64,000 nt of DNA from Arcobacteraceae bacterium (GCA_021107755.1 JAIOSF010000024.1:1-64000); one strand, 5' to 3'; shown: positions 51,663-61,073, counted from the stretch's first letter. The notes: a model not told the origin generated them from the sequence alone. A program made the numbers and translations.

Positions 51663-53354
51663 ATGACTACAAATACAAATTATTCTGAGCATGTGTCTAT
51701 TATGAAAAATCTAAAAATGGCTGATAGCTTTTATGAAGTACGAGAACCATTTAAAGAGAGTTTTGAAAAAATATATGAAGAGGCACAATCTCAAAAAGTA
51801 ACTGTTTCAAACGCAAAAGAGTTTTTAAACTCCCTTTCTAAAGATGAGTTATCAACATTACAAAACTATACACGACTTGTAAATGATATTGATGTAGATT
51901 CTTTAAGTGATGAAGGTGCATACAATCTCCTTGTACATCACTACGAAAAATATGATTTCAATAAAGATGGAGTAGTAGAAGATGGTATTGCAAAAACACA
52001 AAGCTTAATACCTCAATCTATGGATAGTACAACCAAACAAGCACTAGTGGAAACTTTTAACTCAATGGATTTTGGTGAAGTGATGATGGCCTCTATTACG
52101 ATGTTTCCAAAAAATATTAAAATAGTTGATGGGGAAATTGTACACTCTTATCAAAATTACACCTATGAAGATATAAAAAATAATGTTGAAACTATACTCG
52201 ATCCAAAAAATAAAACCCACTCGACTGCTGAGTTTAAAAGTACTATTAGTAGTTTTTTTGAACTCTTAACAAAAAACTATAATAAAATACAAGAAAATGA
52301 GGCAACTTTAGCTAGCTATACAAAAACAAATACAACAACACCTGTAAGCAATACAACGAATACTCAATTACCTCCTGTTGAAGAAGAAAATAATATAAGC
52401 CCAGAAGATGAAGCACTTTTTAAATCTATCACTAAAGACAACTATGTTTCTTATGATGAGATAAAAAATCTCTCTTATGAGCAAATAGTACAAATTAAAG
52501 ATTTTGTAATGAAAAAAGATGAAAAGAACAACTATATACAAAGTAGTTTTATGGATCATGATAAAAAAGCTGGGATGTTACTAGGTACCACAGCAATTAG
52601 TGATAATAACACCTTTAACAAAGCTATTTTTAATATAGCTAGAAAAATTGATGATGAAAAGATACTTGAAACATTTATGTATGATATGACAGGGACTAAG
52701 TGGAGTGACAAACTTATGGCTTATCCAGAATTTCAAGAGATTGACTATTCAAAAAAAGATGTAAAAGAATATTTAGCAGACAAATTAGCAAGTTATCAAA
52801 TTAAACTAGATACAGCAACAGATAAAGAATCAAAAGAATTTTATCAAGATATGATTAACAAGCTTCAAGGATTAAGCAATCATTATAAATCTTTACAAGG
52901 GGAAAGTTTATATGATGATACCGATCCATTTGAGAGAATCCGAGCTTTAGTTAAAGATTTAATCTCTGTAATAAAAACTGGCTTTACACTTGAAGAACTT
53001 GAATATATTGAAAAACTTATTGAAGAGATTCGTAAACTTCTTAAAGAAAGAGCAGATGCTGATAAGGCAACTTCTAATGAAGATATAGACAAACAGATAA
53101 AAGCCATAGAAGATGCTCTTTTAGCACTAGAGAAAAGAATACATGGAGTAGCTATCATAGAGATGGATGGTGAAACAACGCAACAACAAGAAAACAATGA
53201 TAGTGATATTCCACCAGAAGATGGGTTTCATTTTGAAGAGAGACTTAATGCAATTGAAAAAAGAATTGATAATATGAAAAATGGTGATTTAAAACTACCT
53301 ACTGATACTTCTAATAAAGATGAGGAAGAATTAGAAGAAGAGAAAGAGTGGTAG
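51663..53354 (+). CDS. Uncharacterised cytoplasmic-type protein with an EF-hand-like loop, putative two-component target
   Basis: A 563-residue protein of no recognised family. No signal peptide or membrane helix is present. A calcium-type loop DFNKDGVVEDG lies near residues 98-108. The middle contains a threonine/asparagine-rich linker (about 218-240). The C-terminal part (about 430-563) is a charged coiled coil with LEELEYIEKLIEEIRKLLKE and ends EEELEEEKEW. An 18-bp operator identical to the one before the kinase/regulator operon precedes this gene, so it is likely under that system's control. The role is unknown; secretion without a leader is possible. Confidence 0.65.
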   Translation: MTTNTNYSEHVSIMKNLKMADSFYEVREPFKESFEKIYEEAQSQKVTVSNAKEFLNSLSKDELSTLQNYTRLVNDIDVDSLSDEGAYNLLVHHYEKYDFNKDGVVEDGIAKTQSLIPQSMDSTTKQALVETFNSMDFGEVMMASITMFPKNIKIVDGEIVHSYQNYTYEDIKNNVETILDPKNKTHSTAEFKSTISSFFELLTKNYNKIQENEATLASYTKTNTTTPVSNTTNTQLPPVEEENNISPEDEALFKSITKDNYVSYDEIKNLSYEQIVQIKDFVMKKDEKNNYIQSSFMDHDKKAGMLLGTTAISDNNTFNKAIFNIARKIDDEKILETFMYDMTGTKWSDKLMAYPEFQEIDYSKKDVKEYLADKLASYQIKLDTATDKESKEFYQDMINKLQGLSNHYKSLQGESLYDDTDPFERIRALVKDLISVIKTGFTLEELEYIEKLIEEIRKLLKERADADKATSNEDIDKQIKAIEDALLALEKRIHGVAIIEMDGETTQQQENNDSDIPPEDGFHFEERLNAIEKRIDNMKNGDLKLPTDTSNKDEEELEEEKEW

Positions 53355-53388
53355 TATGATAAAGTAAAGAGAAGCTATAATTCTCTTT

Positions 53389-54264
53389 ATGAACTATAAA
53401 AGTACACTCAAAAATTCACTTAACAGTGGATGGATGATTATCAAGCTTATTATACCTATTTATATAATAGCAGATATTTTATACTATTATAATACCCTTT
53501 CCTATGTGGCTTTTTTAGTAGAGCCTTTCACCTCAATTATTGGCTTACCAGCTGAAACCTCACTGGCAATCATAAGTGGTATGTTTCTAAATGTCTATGG
53601 AGCAGTTGCTTTTGCAGCACCTTTAGAGCTTACTATTCATCAGTGGAGTATCTTGGCTGTATTTGTTGGTATTTGTCACTCTTTACCTGTTGAGAGTGTG
53701 ATTATGAAAAAAATAGGGTTAGGAAATATCTACTCTTACTCTTTACGAATTATAGCTGGCTTTGTTGTAGCATATATTACATACCTTATGCCAGCATCTT
53801 GGTTTGAAGCGACACTAAGTGACGCTGTTTTTGAGAAAACCACATATACAAGCTTTTATGAGCTTATAAGAGGCTCTATATATGGGGCAATCGAATTAGC
53901 GATAAAAGTTATACTTCTTATAACAATTCTTATATTTATTATGGAATTTATAAAAACAAGAAAATTTATCATCCAATCACAAAAAAATGTCAGTAAAGGC
54001 TTCTCTATAACTGTAGGTGTAATACTTGGTATCACCTATGGTGCTGGTATATTAATCAAAGAGGTTCAAAGTGGAAATATTTCAAAAGAGGATATATTTT
54101 ATATAGGAACTTTTCTGATGATTTGTCATGCTATTATTGAAGATACCCTACTTTTTATTATCTTTGGTGCAGATTTTACTATGGTAGTTGGTATAAGAAC
54201 AATTGCTGCTATTATAATCTCCTATATACTTCTTAAAATCTATCAAAAAAGGAACATAGCATGA
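53389..54264 (+). CDS. Nucleoside-recognition (Gate) domain membrane protein
   Basis: A 291-residue membrane protein with about eight hydrophobic helices. Two Gate-like repeats can be read: the first with FLVEPFTSIIGLPAETSLAI and SGMFLNVYGAVAFA, and the second from KGFSITVGVILGITYGAGIL to CHAIIEDTLLFIIF. Gate proteins include nucleoside and spore-maturation transporters. Substrate not assigned. The last codons overlap the start of the hydroxypyruvate reductase gene by four bases (ATGA). Confidence 0.78.
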   Translation: MNYKSTLKNSLNSGWMIIKLIIPIYIIADILYYYNTLSYVAFLVEPFTSIIGLPAETSLAIISGMFLNVYGAVAFAAPLELTIHQWSILAVFVGICHSLPVESVIMKKIGLGNIYSYSLRIIAGFVVAYITYLMPASWFEATLSDAVFEKTTYTSFYELIRGSIYGAIELAIKVILLITILIFIMEFIKTRKFIIQSQKNVSKGFSITVGVILGITYGAGILIKEVQSGNISKEDIFYIGTFLMICHAIIEDTLLFIIFGADFTMVVGIRTIAAIIISYILLKIYQKRNIA

Positions 54265-55184
54265 GTATGATGATTGTTGCAACAAATAAAGATACAAAAC
54301 CATGGATAGAATCTTTTAAAAAATTCAATCCAACTATTGATATAGAGATATATCCAAACATATCAGATAAAGATGCTATAACATTTGCCCTTGTATGGTC
54401 AAAAAATGATATCGATTTTAAAGAGTTCCCAAATCTAAAATGTATATCTTCCATGGGAGCAGGAGTAGACCATATCCTTTGTAATAAAACAATACCACAA
54501 GATATTGCTATAACTAAAATAGTTGATAAACAACTTGTAAACTCTATGTGGGAGTACTTACTAACAGCAGTGATGAATGTGGTTACAAATCACTACAAAT
54601 ATATCTCGCAACAAAAACAAACTATTTGGAATCCTATTGAACCTGTAAAATCTATTACTAATACAACTATAACCATACTAGGACTAGGACAACTAGGAAA
54701 TACAATAGCACAAAATTTTGCAAATATGAATTTTCAGGTAAAAGGGTATTCTCGCAGTAAAAAAGAGATAAAAAATGTTGCAACAAATCAAATACTTGAA
54801 GAATCAATCCAAGACTCAGATATTATTATCAATCTTCTTCCTCTTACAAAAGAGACCCAACAAATTTTAAATAATAATTTTTTTGAGAAACTTAAAACTG
54901 GAGCTTATATTATCAATGTAGGTAGAGGAGAACATCTTGTTGTAGAAGATTTACTCCAAGCTATAGAGAATAAAAAAATCAGTGGTGCGACACTTGATGT
55001 GTTTGAAAAAGAACCGTTACCAAACAACAGTCCATTGTGGAAAAATGAAAATATAATCATCACTCCACATAGTGCATCTATCACAAATCCTGCCTCTGTA
55101 ACAAAACAGATAATGGATAATTATAGTATAATACAAAAAGGTGGGTTACCACTAAACAAAGTGGATACCAAAAAAGGATATTAG
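54261..55184 (+). CDS. ghrA: Glyoxylate/hydroxypyruvate reductase A-like dehydrogenase
   Basis: A 307-residue D-2-hydroxyacid dehydrogenase. The Rossmann fold is marked by ITILGLGQLGNTIAQNFANM with the GxGxxG motif, and the catalytic residues follow in INVGRGEHLVVEDLL (Arg) and DVFEKEPLP (Glu), with ITPHSASIT (His). Sequence and length match GhrA, which reduces glyoxylate and hydroxypyruvate with NADPH. The gene starts within the end of the Gate gene and is followed 3 bp later by the FAH-family gene, making a three-gene unit. Confidence 0.85.
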   Translation: MSMMIVATNKDTKPWIESFKKFNPTIDIEIYPNISDKDAITFALVWSKNDIDFKEFPNLKCISSMGAGVDHILCNKTIPQDIAITKIVDKQLVNSMWEYLLTAVMNVVTNHYKYISQQKQTIWNPIEPVKSITNTTITILGLGQLGNTIAQNFANMNFQVKGYSRSKKEIKNVATNQILEESIQDSDIIINLLPLTKETQQILNNNFFEKLKTGAYIINVGRGEHLVVEDLLQAIENKKISGATLDVFEKEPLPNNSPLWKNENIIITPHSASITNPASVTKQIMDNYSIIQKGGLPLNKVDTKKGY

Positions 55185-55187
55185 AAT

Positions 55188-55799
55188 ATGAATACAATCA
55201 TATACAACAAGAAGTGTATAACTCCCTCAAAAGTTGTTTGTATAGGACGAAATTATGTAGAGCACATAAAGGAGCTTAACAACGAGACACCAGATACAAT
55301 GGTGGTGTTTAACAAACCAAATTCAGCTATCACGAATACTCTACACTACTTCACCCCTGATACACGATTTGAAGGGGAAATTTGTTTTTTAATTGAAGAT
55401 AAACAAATAGCAGGAATAGGTTTTGGACTAGATTTAACCAAAGCAAATATACAAAATAAAATCAAAGAGAAAGGTTGGCCTTGGGAGCGAGCAAAGGCTT
55501 TTGATGGAAGTGCAGTTTTTGGTGAATTTGTAAAATTTGATGGAAAAATAACTGATTTAAAACTTGAACTTTATATCAATGATAAACTAATCCAATATGC
55601 AACTTATGACCTAATGATATATAAACCAGCTCAAATGTTAGAAGAGATACAAACATTTATGAGCTTTGAAGATGGAGATATTATCATGTCTGGAACTCCA
55701 AAAGGTGTAGGAACTTATAATATTGGAGATATTTTTGTAGGGAAAATTTATGAAGATGAAAAGCTTTTAGTTGAAACCACTTGGAAAGTACAGGGATAG
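55188..55799 (+). CDS. Fumarylacetoacetate hydrolase-family protein
   Basis: A 203-residue FAH-fold enzyme. Metal ligands are seen in FEGEICFLIED (E and E) and KAFDGSAVFGEFV, and the family's C-terminal IIMSGTPKGVGTYNIGDIF is present. FAH-family enzymes act as hydrolases, decarboxylases or tautomerases on acylpyruvates and oxaloacetate. The particular substrate is not predictable. It is the last gene of the Gate-ghrA-FAH unit and converges with the cysteine-rich protein gene with no gap. Confidence 0.88.
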   Translation: MNTIIYNKKCITPSKVVCIGRNYVEHIKELNNETPDTMVVFNKPNSAITNTLHYFTPDTRFEGEICFLIEDKQIAGIGFGLDLTKANIQNKIKEKGWPWERAKAFDGSAVFGEFVKFDGKITDLKLELYINDKLIQYATYDLMIYKPAQMLEEIQTFMSFEDGDIIMSGTPKGVGTYNIGDIFVGKIYEDEKLLVETTWKVQG

Positions 55800-56189
55800 T
55801 TAAAAGTTTTTATCCATAACCTTTAACCAATCTCTACTAAAGTGTTGTTTTATATACTCTTCTTTATGAGGAACTGTACATTTTGAACAGTCTTGATGGA
55901 TAAATCCATCTGGTGCCTCAATTGAGCCACCATCTATACTTTTGATAGCACAACTACTTTGCTTTTCTTCTACTCTAAAGTTTGGACAAGCACAAAAATA
56001 GCAATTGAGATTTTCCATATCGTGACATTTTTTATTCTCCTTGTACAAAACACAAAAATCAGGTTCTTTTATAACCATATTTTCAAAACGAAAATACTCT
56101 ATAACTTCCTCGTCACTAAACTCCCTAAGCTTCTCTAAGAGCTTTTTATGCTTTTGGGCGTGTTCTTGGTGCCAAGATTGGTAAGACAC
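55800..56189 (-). CDS. Cysteine-rich small domain protein
   Basis: A 129-residue protein starting at GTG with nine cysteines. The C-terminal half carries the cysteine-rich small domain: LNCYFCACPNF, SSCAIKSIDGG and DCSKCTVPHKEEYI, plausible zinc or iron-sulfur ligands. The N-terminal half is a charged helix. The gene starts 2 bp after tpx and probably shares its transcript, which suggests a role in redox or metal homeostasis, but no function is established for the family. Confidence 0.8.
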   Translation of the reverse strand: MSYQSWHQEHAQKHKKLLEKLREFSDEEVIEYFRFENMVIKEPDFCVLYKENKKCHDMENLNCYFCACPNFRVEEKQSSCAIKSIDGGSIEAPDGFIHQDCSKCTVPHKEEYIKQHFSRDWLKVMDKNF

Positions 56190-56191
56190 GG

Positions 56192-56704
56192 TTATCGTGC
56201 ACCTTTGATAGCTTCAAGTACCTCTTCATAGTCTGGCTCCTCTGTAACTTCTGGTACAACTTGTTTATATACAATGATACCATTTCTATCTACTACAAAA
56301 ACTGTTCTAGCTAGTAAACCTTTTAGTTTGTTATCAGACATCAATACACCATATACTTTTCCAAAGTCTTTTTCAACATAATCACTTCCAACTTCAAGAT
56401 TATCTATCCCCTCAGTTGTACAAAACTTTGCACTAGCAAAAGGTAAATCCATAGATACAACTGTTGTAGTACAAATATCAAGTGCCCCAACCTCTTGGTT
56501 AAATCTTCGAGTTTCAGCAGCACAAGTTGCTGTATCTAGTGAAGGAACAGAGATAATCAATTGTACTTGATCTTTTGCACCACCAACTTCAATATCTTCT
56601 AAATCAGCCCCAACTATAGTAACAACAGGAGCCATATCCCCAACTTCTAGTTGCGTTCCCTCTAGTGTTACATCTGTACCTTTAAATTTTGTATATCCCA
56701 TCAT
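56192..56704 (-). CDS. tpx: Thiol peroxidase (atypical 2-Cys peroxiredoxin)
   Basis: A 170-residue peroxiredoxin that reduces hydrogen and alkyl peroxides with thioredoxin. The peroxidatic cysteine is C61 in PSLDTATCAAETRRFNQ and the resolving cysteine C95 in FASAKFCTTEG, with ARTVFVVDRNG following. Length matches the Tpx family. AGGAGAGCATA precedes the first of two adjacent ATGs, so the start at 56704 is used. It is expected to be periplasmic or cytoplasmic; no signal peptide is seen. Confidence 0.96.
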   Translation of the reverse strand: MMGYTKFKGTDVTLEGTQLEVGDMAPVVTIVGADLEDIEVGGAKDQVQLIISVPSLDTATCAAETRRFNQEVGALDICTTTVVSMDLPFASAKFCTTEGIDNLEVGSDYVEKDFGKVYGVLMSDNKLKGLLARTVFVVDRNGIIVYKQVVPEVTEEPDYEEVLEAIKGAR

Positions 56705-56927
56705 TATGCTCTCCTAATAATTAATTATTAAGTATTATAGCATAGAGAGATAAAGGGTTGGTAAGGGGAATATATTTTATTTGAATTTTTTTTTGTGGAG
56801 ATAATATTAGTAACAATTTAATTCAGCATATCATTTACTACTGCTTTATCAAGGAGAATAAAATTGTATAAAAATTACTTAATAAGTCACATTATGATAG
56901 TATTCTTTAACAAAAAAGGGAGTCAAA

Positions 56928-57791
56928 ATGAGAAAATTAATTAAGAATATATCGATAATAGGTATTATTGGAATATCATTTTTAGGTTGTTCTGGTATTG
57001 GTAATTTACAAACACCAGATTATAATGCTTTAAAGAGTCAATCAAAAAAAACCAATATAAGTAATTTAAAATTTAACACTAATTCTAAATATAATTCTAT
57101 CTACTCTCAAATGATAAGATTCGATATAGAAGATCATAGACCAACAATAATTAATAATTATTCTACTGGAATACTAGATATTAAAGGAAAAAAAATAACC
57201 TTTAATACAAAGGTGCCAATATTTGATAAACATGTAAAACTAAAATTTAATATTGATGAATGTGCTTCTCTAAAAAATGGCACTCAACAAGTTGATATTT
57301 TAAATGAAGATGGAAGTATCGACGATCTTTTAACTTCAAAGGTAAATAGTAATGAGAAGACAATAAAAGAATTAAAAGATATGTCAAAAATCATAAAAGA
57401 TGTAATTTTTTGTAAAAATTGGTCTTCAGGAGAAACAAAAGATTTGGTAAATAAAATGGATTCAATGATTAACCTTAACCTGAACAATGAAAATTTATTT
57501 TTAAATCCAGACTCTTTTCCTACAACATATGAAGGTATAGTAGATTACAACGGTCAAAAATATTATTTATTTACTGTCAAAAATGGTAAAGTTTTTTTTA
57601 GCGGATCAGACATTAAAGATAAGGCTGGTAGTTTAATGGTAAATATGAAAATGTTAATTAATATAAACACTAAAATTACAGAAAGATTAAATAGTAGCAT
57701 GGTAGGTAATGTTATATTTAAAGGATATAATGTAAACCTAAATATCACAGAAATGTATAATGCAAATATAATTAAAGAAAAAATCAAATAA
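56928..57791 (+). CDS. Uncharacterised lipoprotein
   Basis: A 287-residue protein with a signal peptide ending in the lipobox ISFLG-C21-SG, so it should be acylated at C21 and attached to a membrane. The mature part is lysine- and asparagine-rich with no recognised domain; two further cysteines lie in FNIDECASL and DVIFCKNWSS. A GGGAG site precedes the ATG. It is monocistronic between tpx (divergent) and the rhuM-like gene. No function is proposed. Confidence 0.75.
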   Translation: MRKLIKNISIIGIIGISFLGCSGIGNLQTPDYNALKSQSKKTNISNLKFNTNSKYNSIYSQMIRFDIEDHRPTIINNYSTGILDIKGKKITFNTKVPIFDKHVKLKFNIDECASLKNGTQQVDILNEDGSIDDLLTSKVNSNEKTIKELKDMSKIIKDVIFCKNWSSGETKDLVNKMDSMINLNLNNENLFLNPDSFPTTYEGIVDYNGQKYYLFTVKNGKVFFSGSDIKDKAGSLMVNMKMLININTKITERLNSSMVGNVIFKGYNVNLNITEMYNANIIKEKIK

Positions 57792-57802
57792 ATATATCCC
57801 TA

Positions 57803-57827
57803 ATTCCACCCTCTCCCGAGGTGGAAT
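57803..57827 (+). terminator. Hairpin after the lipoprotein gene
   Basis: ATTCCACC (57803-57810) pairs with GGTGGAAT (57820-57827) around a 9-nt loop, 11 bp after the stop codon. The T run is missing, so it may terminate weakly or stabilise the mRNA end. Confidence 0.55.
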
Positions 57828-58006
57828 AAATACAAAAGTTAAATTTACCAAAATCTCTTAACATCAAATAACCCTTTCATATCTTCACAATCTTTTTTCT
57901 ATATTCTACAAGGTATAAACCAAAAGAAAAAATTACAAAATGCCATATTTTCAACCTCGAATCAAAAAAAATGATAGGATACAGAAACTAAATTGAGGAA
58001 TATCCT

Positions 58007-58870
58007 ATGAAAGAGCAAACACAATCGGATGTCGTAGTTTATAATGATGGGGAATTGGAACTTAATGTTTCAATTGAAAATGAAACAGTATGGCTTAATA
58101 GAAACCAAATATCTGAACTCTTTGGAAGAGATGTAAAAACCATAGGAAAACACATAACTAATGTTTTTAGAGATAAAGAACTTGATAAATTTTCAGTTGT
58201 CGCAAAATTTGCGACAACTGCTCTAGATGGAAAAATATATAATGTAGAATACTACAGTTTAGATGTGATAATCTCGGTTGGGTATCGAGTAAAGTCTCAT
58301 AAAGGTGTACGATTTAGACAATGGGCAACATCTGTACTCAAAAACTTTATTCAAAATGGTTATGCAATCAATGGTGACAAAATCACAAATGAAAGATTTA
58401 TCTCTTTAGAAAATGAAGTTAGTTTTCTCAAATCAAAAGTAGATTTTATCTCAAATTCACTTGAAAGCAATTCTCTGAAAGAAAAACAAGGGATATTTTA
58501 TGATGGACAAATTTATGATGCCTATGCTTTTATCAATGATTTACTCAAAAGTGCAAATAAAGAAGTATTACTCATAGATAACTACATCGATGAGACTGTC
58601 TTTACGCTCTTTAGCAAATATCCAAATTTAAAAATCAAAATCTATACACAAACTATCAATAAACAACTCAAACTAGACTATAAAAAATATAATTTACAAT
58701 ATCAAAATATTGAATTAAAAGAGTTTAAAAATACTCATGATAGATTTATAATAGTTGATAATACACAAATGTATCATCTTGGAGCTAGCTTAAAAGACCT
58801 TGGTAAAAAATGGTTTGCATTTTCAAAGTTTGAGATAGGAGCTTTGGAGATTTTAGAAAAATTAAAATAA
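58007..58870 (+). CDS. RhuM-family protein with a PLD-like C-terminal domain
   Basis: A 287-residue protein. Residues 1 to about 115 match the RhuM family (VWLNRNQISELFGRDVKTIG, FSVVAKFATTALDGKIYNVE, and ISVGYRVKSHKGVRFRQWAT). A coiled coil follows, then a C-terminal domain (about 165-287) with LLIDNYIDETVF and HDRFIIVD (244-251), reminiscent of phospholipase D-like folds but without a full HxK motif. RhuM proteins resemble phage antirepressors and are common on mobile DNA. The gene is isolated here with a 215-bp upstream gap, and could be a horizontally acquired single gene. It contains a perfect palindrome at 58194. Confidence 0.8.
   Translation: MKEQTQSDVVVYNDGELELNVSIENETVWLNRNQISELFGRDVKTIGKHITNVFRDKELDKFSVVAKFATTALDGKIYNVEYYSLDVIISVGYRVKSHKGVRFRQWATSVLKNFIQNGYAINGDKITNERFISLENEVSFLKSKVDFISNSLESNSLKEKQGIFYDGQIYDAYAFINDLLKSANKEVLLIDNYIDETVFTLFSKYPNLKIKIYTQTINKQLKLDYKKYNLQYQNIELKEFKNTHDRFIIVDNTQMYHLGASLKDLGKKWFAFSKFEIGALEILEKLK
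58194..58220. repeat. Perfect 27-nt palindrome inside the rhuM-like gene
   Basis: CAGTTGTCGCAAA and its exact reverse complement TTTGCGACAACTG flank a single A. The sequence codes for the SVVAKFATT part of the conserved RhuM block. It is the longest GC-containing inverted repeat in the surrounding kilobases. Confidence 0.9.
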
Positions 58871-58894
58871 AAATATTTTAAAAATAATATAAAG

Positions 58895-58955
58895 GAAAAA
58901 GCCCTATCAATAATACAGCGATTTAAAAAATCACAACTGCATTATTGATATAGGC
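58895..58955 (-). terminator. Terminator of the transketolase gene
   Basis: A branched stem on the minus strand: TATCAATAAT (58905-58914) pairs with ATTATTGATA (58941-58950), extended by GCC/GGC at the base, and an inner GATTT/AAATC hairpin. T residues follow the stem (58895-58900 on the plus strand are A). It lies just after the tkt stop codon. Confidence 0.7.
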
Positions 58956-58966
58956 TATTGTAAGAG

Positions 58967-60907
58967 TTACGCTACTATCTCTTGAACTCTAGCAGCGATT
59001 TTTTCTGGTGTGAAACCGAATTTCTCAAAAAGTTCACCCGCTGGTCCACTTTCTCCAAATCCAGTCATACCTATAACTTCGTCTGCAAATTTGTAGTACT
59101 CCATAGCAGTTGCAGCTTCTACAGCAACTACAAAAGTATTGTTCATATCAATAATCTCATCAATATAATTTTCATCTTGCTCACACAATAGGTCAAAACA
59201 AGGTACAGATACAACATTTGCAAATACACCTTGTTTTTCTAATAATTTGGCAGCCTCAAGACAAAGTGATACTTCACTACCACTTGCCATAAAAGTTACA
59301 TCTGCTTTTTCATGCTTTGTTACAAGGTATCCACCTTTTGAAACATCTCCAACTACTTTTTGCCCTTTAAGGTTGTCAAGTTTTTGTCTTGAACACACAA
59401 AAGCCGTAGGTGCATTTAAAGTAAATGCAGTTTTCCAACACTCAATATTTTCAGTTGCATCAGCTGGTCTAAATGTATAGAAGTTTGGTAATGCTCTAAA
59501 TTGGCTTAGTTGCTCGATAGGTTGATGTGTTGCACCATCTTCCCCTACTCCAATACTATCATGTGTCCATACAAAATGTTGTGGAATACTTGATAACGCA
59601 GCAACTCTTGCAGCTGGTTTTAAATAATCACTAAAGATAAAGAATGTTGCACTAAATACTCTAAATAGTCCATAGATATTCATAGCGTTTGCAATAGCTG
59701 CCATTGAGTGTTCTTTGATACCAAAGTGGATATTTCTTCCTCTTGGAAAATCACCCAATCCCATTAGCTCTGTTTTATTTGATGGTGCTAAATCTGCACT
59801 TCCACCTAAAAATGATGGAACACACCCAGCAATAGCATTTAATATTTTGTGATTTGAATCTCTTGTAGCCATAGAATCTATATCACTAAAATCTGGATAA
59901 TTTACTTTAGAAAAATCAGGATTTAAAAGTGCATTTAAAGTTTCATTTTGTTCACTTAATGGTAAATCTTTTTTTACAAGTTTTTCCCAAGCTTTACTTA
60001 AAAGAGCTCCTGATTCTGTTTTATCAAAAGCAGCTTTTACATCTTCAGGGATAAAAAATGATTTTTCTGGATCAAATCCAGCTTTTGTTTTAGAAGCAGC
60101 TAACTCATCATTTCCAAGAGGAGCTCCATGCGTATGATGACTACCTTCAAGTGTAGCAGCACCTTTTCCAATAGCTGTACGAGCAATGATTAATGATGGT
60201 TTATCACTTGTTTTAGAATCACTAATAGCTTTATCAATAGCATCAAAGTCATGTCCATCAATAGTTACTACATCAAAATTGATTGCTTCAAATCTTTTTG
60301 CCACATCTTCAGACCAAGCAATAGAGATATCACCCTCAATAGTAATATCGTTTGAATCATAAATAAGTGTAAAGTTTGAGATACCTTGATGCCCTAAAGT
60401 TGCACACGCTTCATAAGAGATACCTTCTTGTAAATCTCCATCACCACAAAAACAGTATACATGATGATCAATAACTTTTGCTGTTTCACTATTTAAACAA
60501 TGTTTTGCATACTCACTAGCCATAGCAAAACCAACCGCATTTGCGATCCCCTGCCCTAATGGTCCTGTTGTAATCTCTACACCACTTGTATGACCATATT
60601 CTGGATGTCCTGGAGTTTTGCTGCCTGTTTGTCTAAATTGTTTTAAATCTTCTAATGTAACATCAAATCCCCAAAGGTGTAAAAGTGAATAAACTAATGA
60701 AGAAGCATGACCACCAGAGAAAACTAATCTATCTCTATTTAGCCATTGTGTATTGTTTGGGTCAACTCTTAAGTGTTTACTTAAAACTGTTGCAATATCT
60801 GCTAATCCCATTGGAGCACCTGGGTGTCCACTATTTGCTGCTTGAACCATATCAGCTGCTAAAAATCTAATCGTATCTGCTTGTTTTTGTAATAATTGGT
60901 GTGACAA
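58967..60907 (-). CDS. tkt: Transketolase
   Basis: A 646-residue thiamine-diphosphate enzyme that transfers two-carbon units in the non-oxidative pentose phosphate pathway. Landmarks are the N-terminal ANSGHPGAPMGLADIATVL, the ThDP motif FCGDGDLQEGISYEACATLG, and the pyrimidine domain with GIKEHSMAAIANAMNIYGLF, DSIGVGEDGATHQPIEQLSQ and the C-terminal half. It is divergent from topA, from which it is separated by 166 bp. No fusion or truncation. Confidence 0.96.
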   Translation of the reverse strand: MSHQLLQKQADTIRFLAADMVQAANSGHPGAPMGLADIATVLSKHLRVDPNNTQWLNRDRLVFSGGHASSLVYSLLHLWGFDVTLEDLKQFRQTGSKTPGHPEYGHTSGVEITTGPLGQGIANAVGFAMASEYAKHCLNSETAKVIDHHVYCFCGDGDLQEGISYEACATLGHQGISNFTLIYDSNDITIEGDISIAWSEDVAKRFEAINFDVVTIDGHDFDAIDKAISDSKTSDKPSLIIARTAIGKGAATLEGSHHTHGAPLGNDELAASKTKAGFDPEKSFFIPEDVKAAFDKTESGALLSKAWEKLVKKDLPLSEQNETLNALLNPDFSKVNYPDFSDIDSMATRDSNHKILNAIAGCVPSFLGGSADLAPSNKTELMGLGDFPRGRNIHFGIKEHSMAAIANAMNIYGLFRVFSATFFIFSDYLKPAARVAALSSIPQHFVWTHDSIGVGEDGATHQPIEQLSQFRALPNFYTFRPADATENIECWKTAFTLNAPTAFVCSRQKLDNLKGQKVVGDVSKGGYLVTKHEKADVTFMASGSEVSLCLEAAKLLEKQGVFANVVSVPCFDLLCEQDENYIDEIIDMNNTFVVAVEAATAMEYYKFADEVIGMTGFGESGPAGELFEKFGFTPEKIAARVQEIVA

Positions 60908-61073
60908 TTTCTATCCTATGTTGTGTAATTTTAGGCAATTATATCTAATCTTTGGTAAATAGTGTCTAAAAGAGATTATTTTGATGGATTAATTTGTATT
61001 AAATAAATTTATGATAATATTCGCTTCACAAAATTTTTACTATTCTATATTATATAGTAACAAAAGGCAATCA

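Noticed and set aside
52883-53197. Serine-rich open frame opposite the EF-hand-like gene
   Set aside because: It is the antisense of the glutamate/lysine-rich coiled coil, which automatically gives a serine/leucine-rich frame; no start signals.
61011-61073. topA extension from an upstream start
   Set aside because: The extra 21 residues (rich in F, Y, I, S) are not found in TopA, and the ATG at 61074 has a good ribosome-binding site and the conserved start VIVESPAKA.
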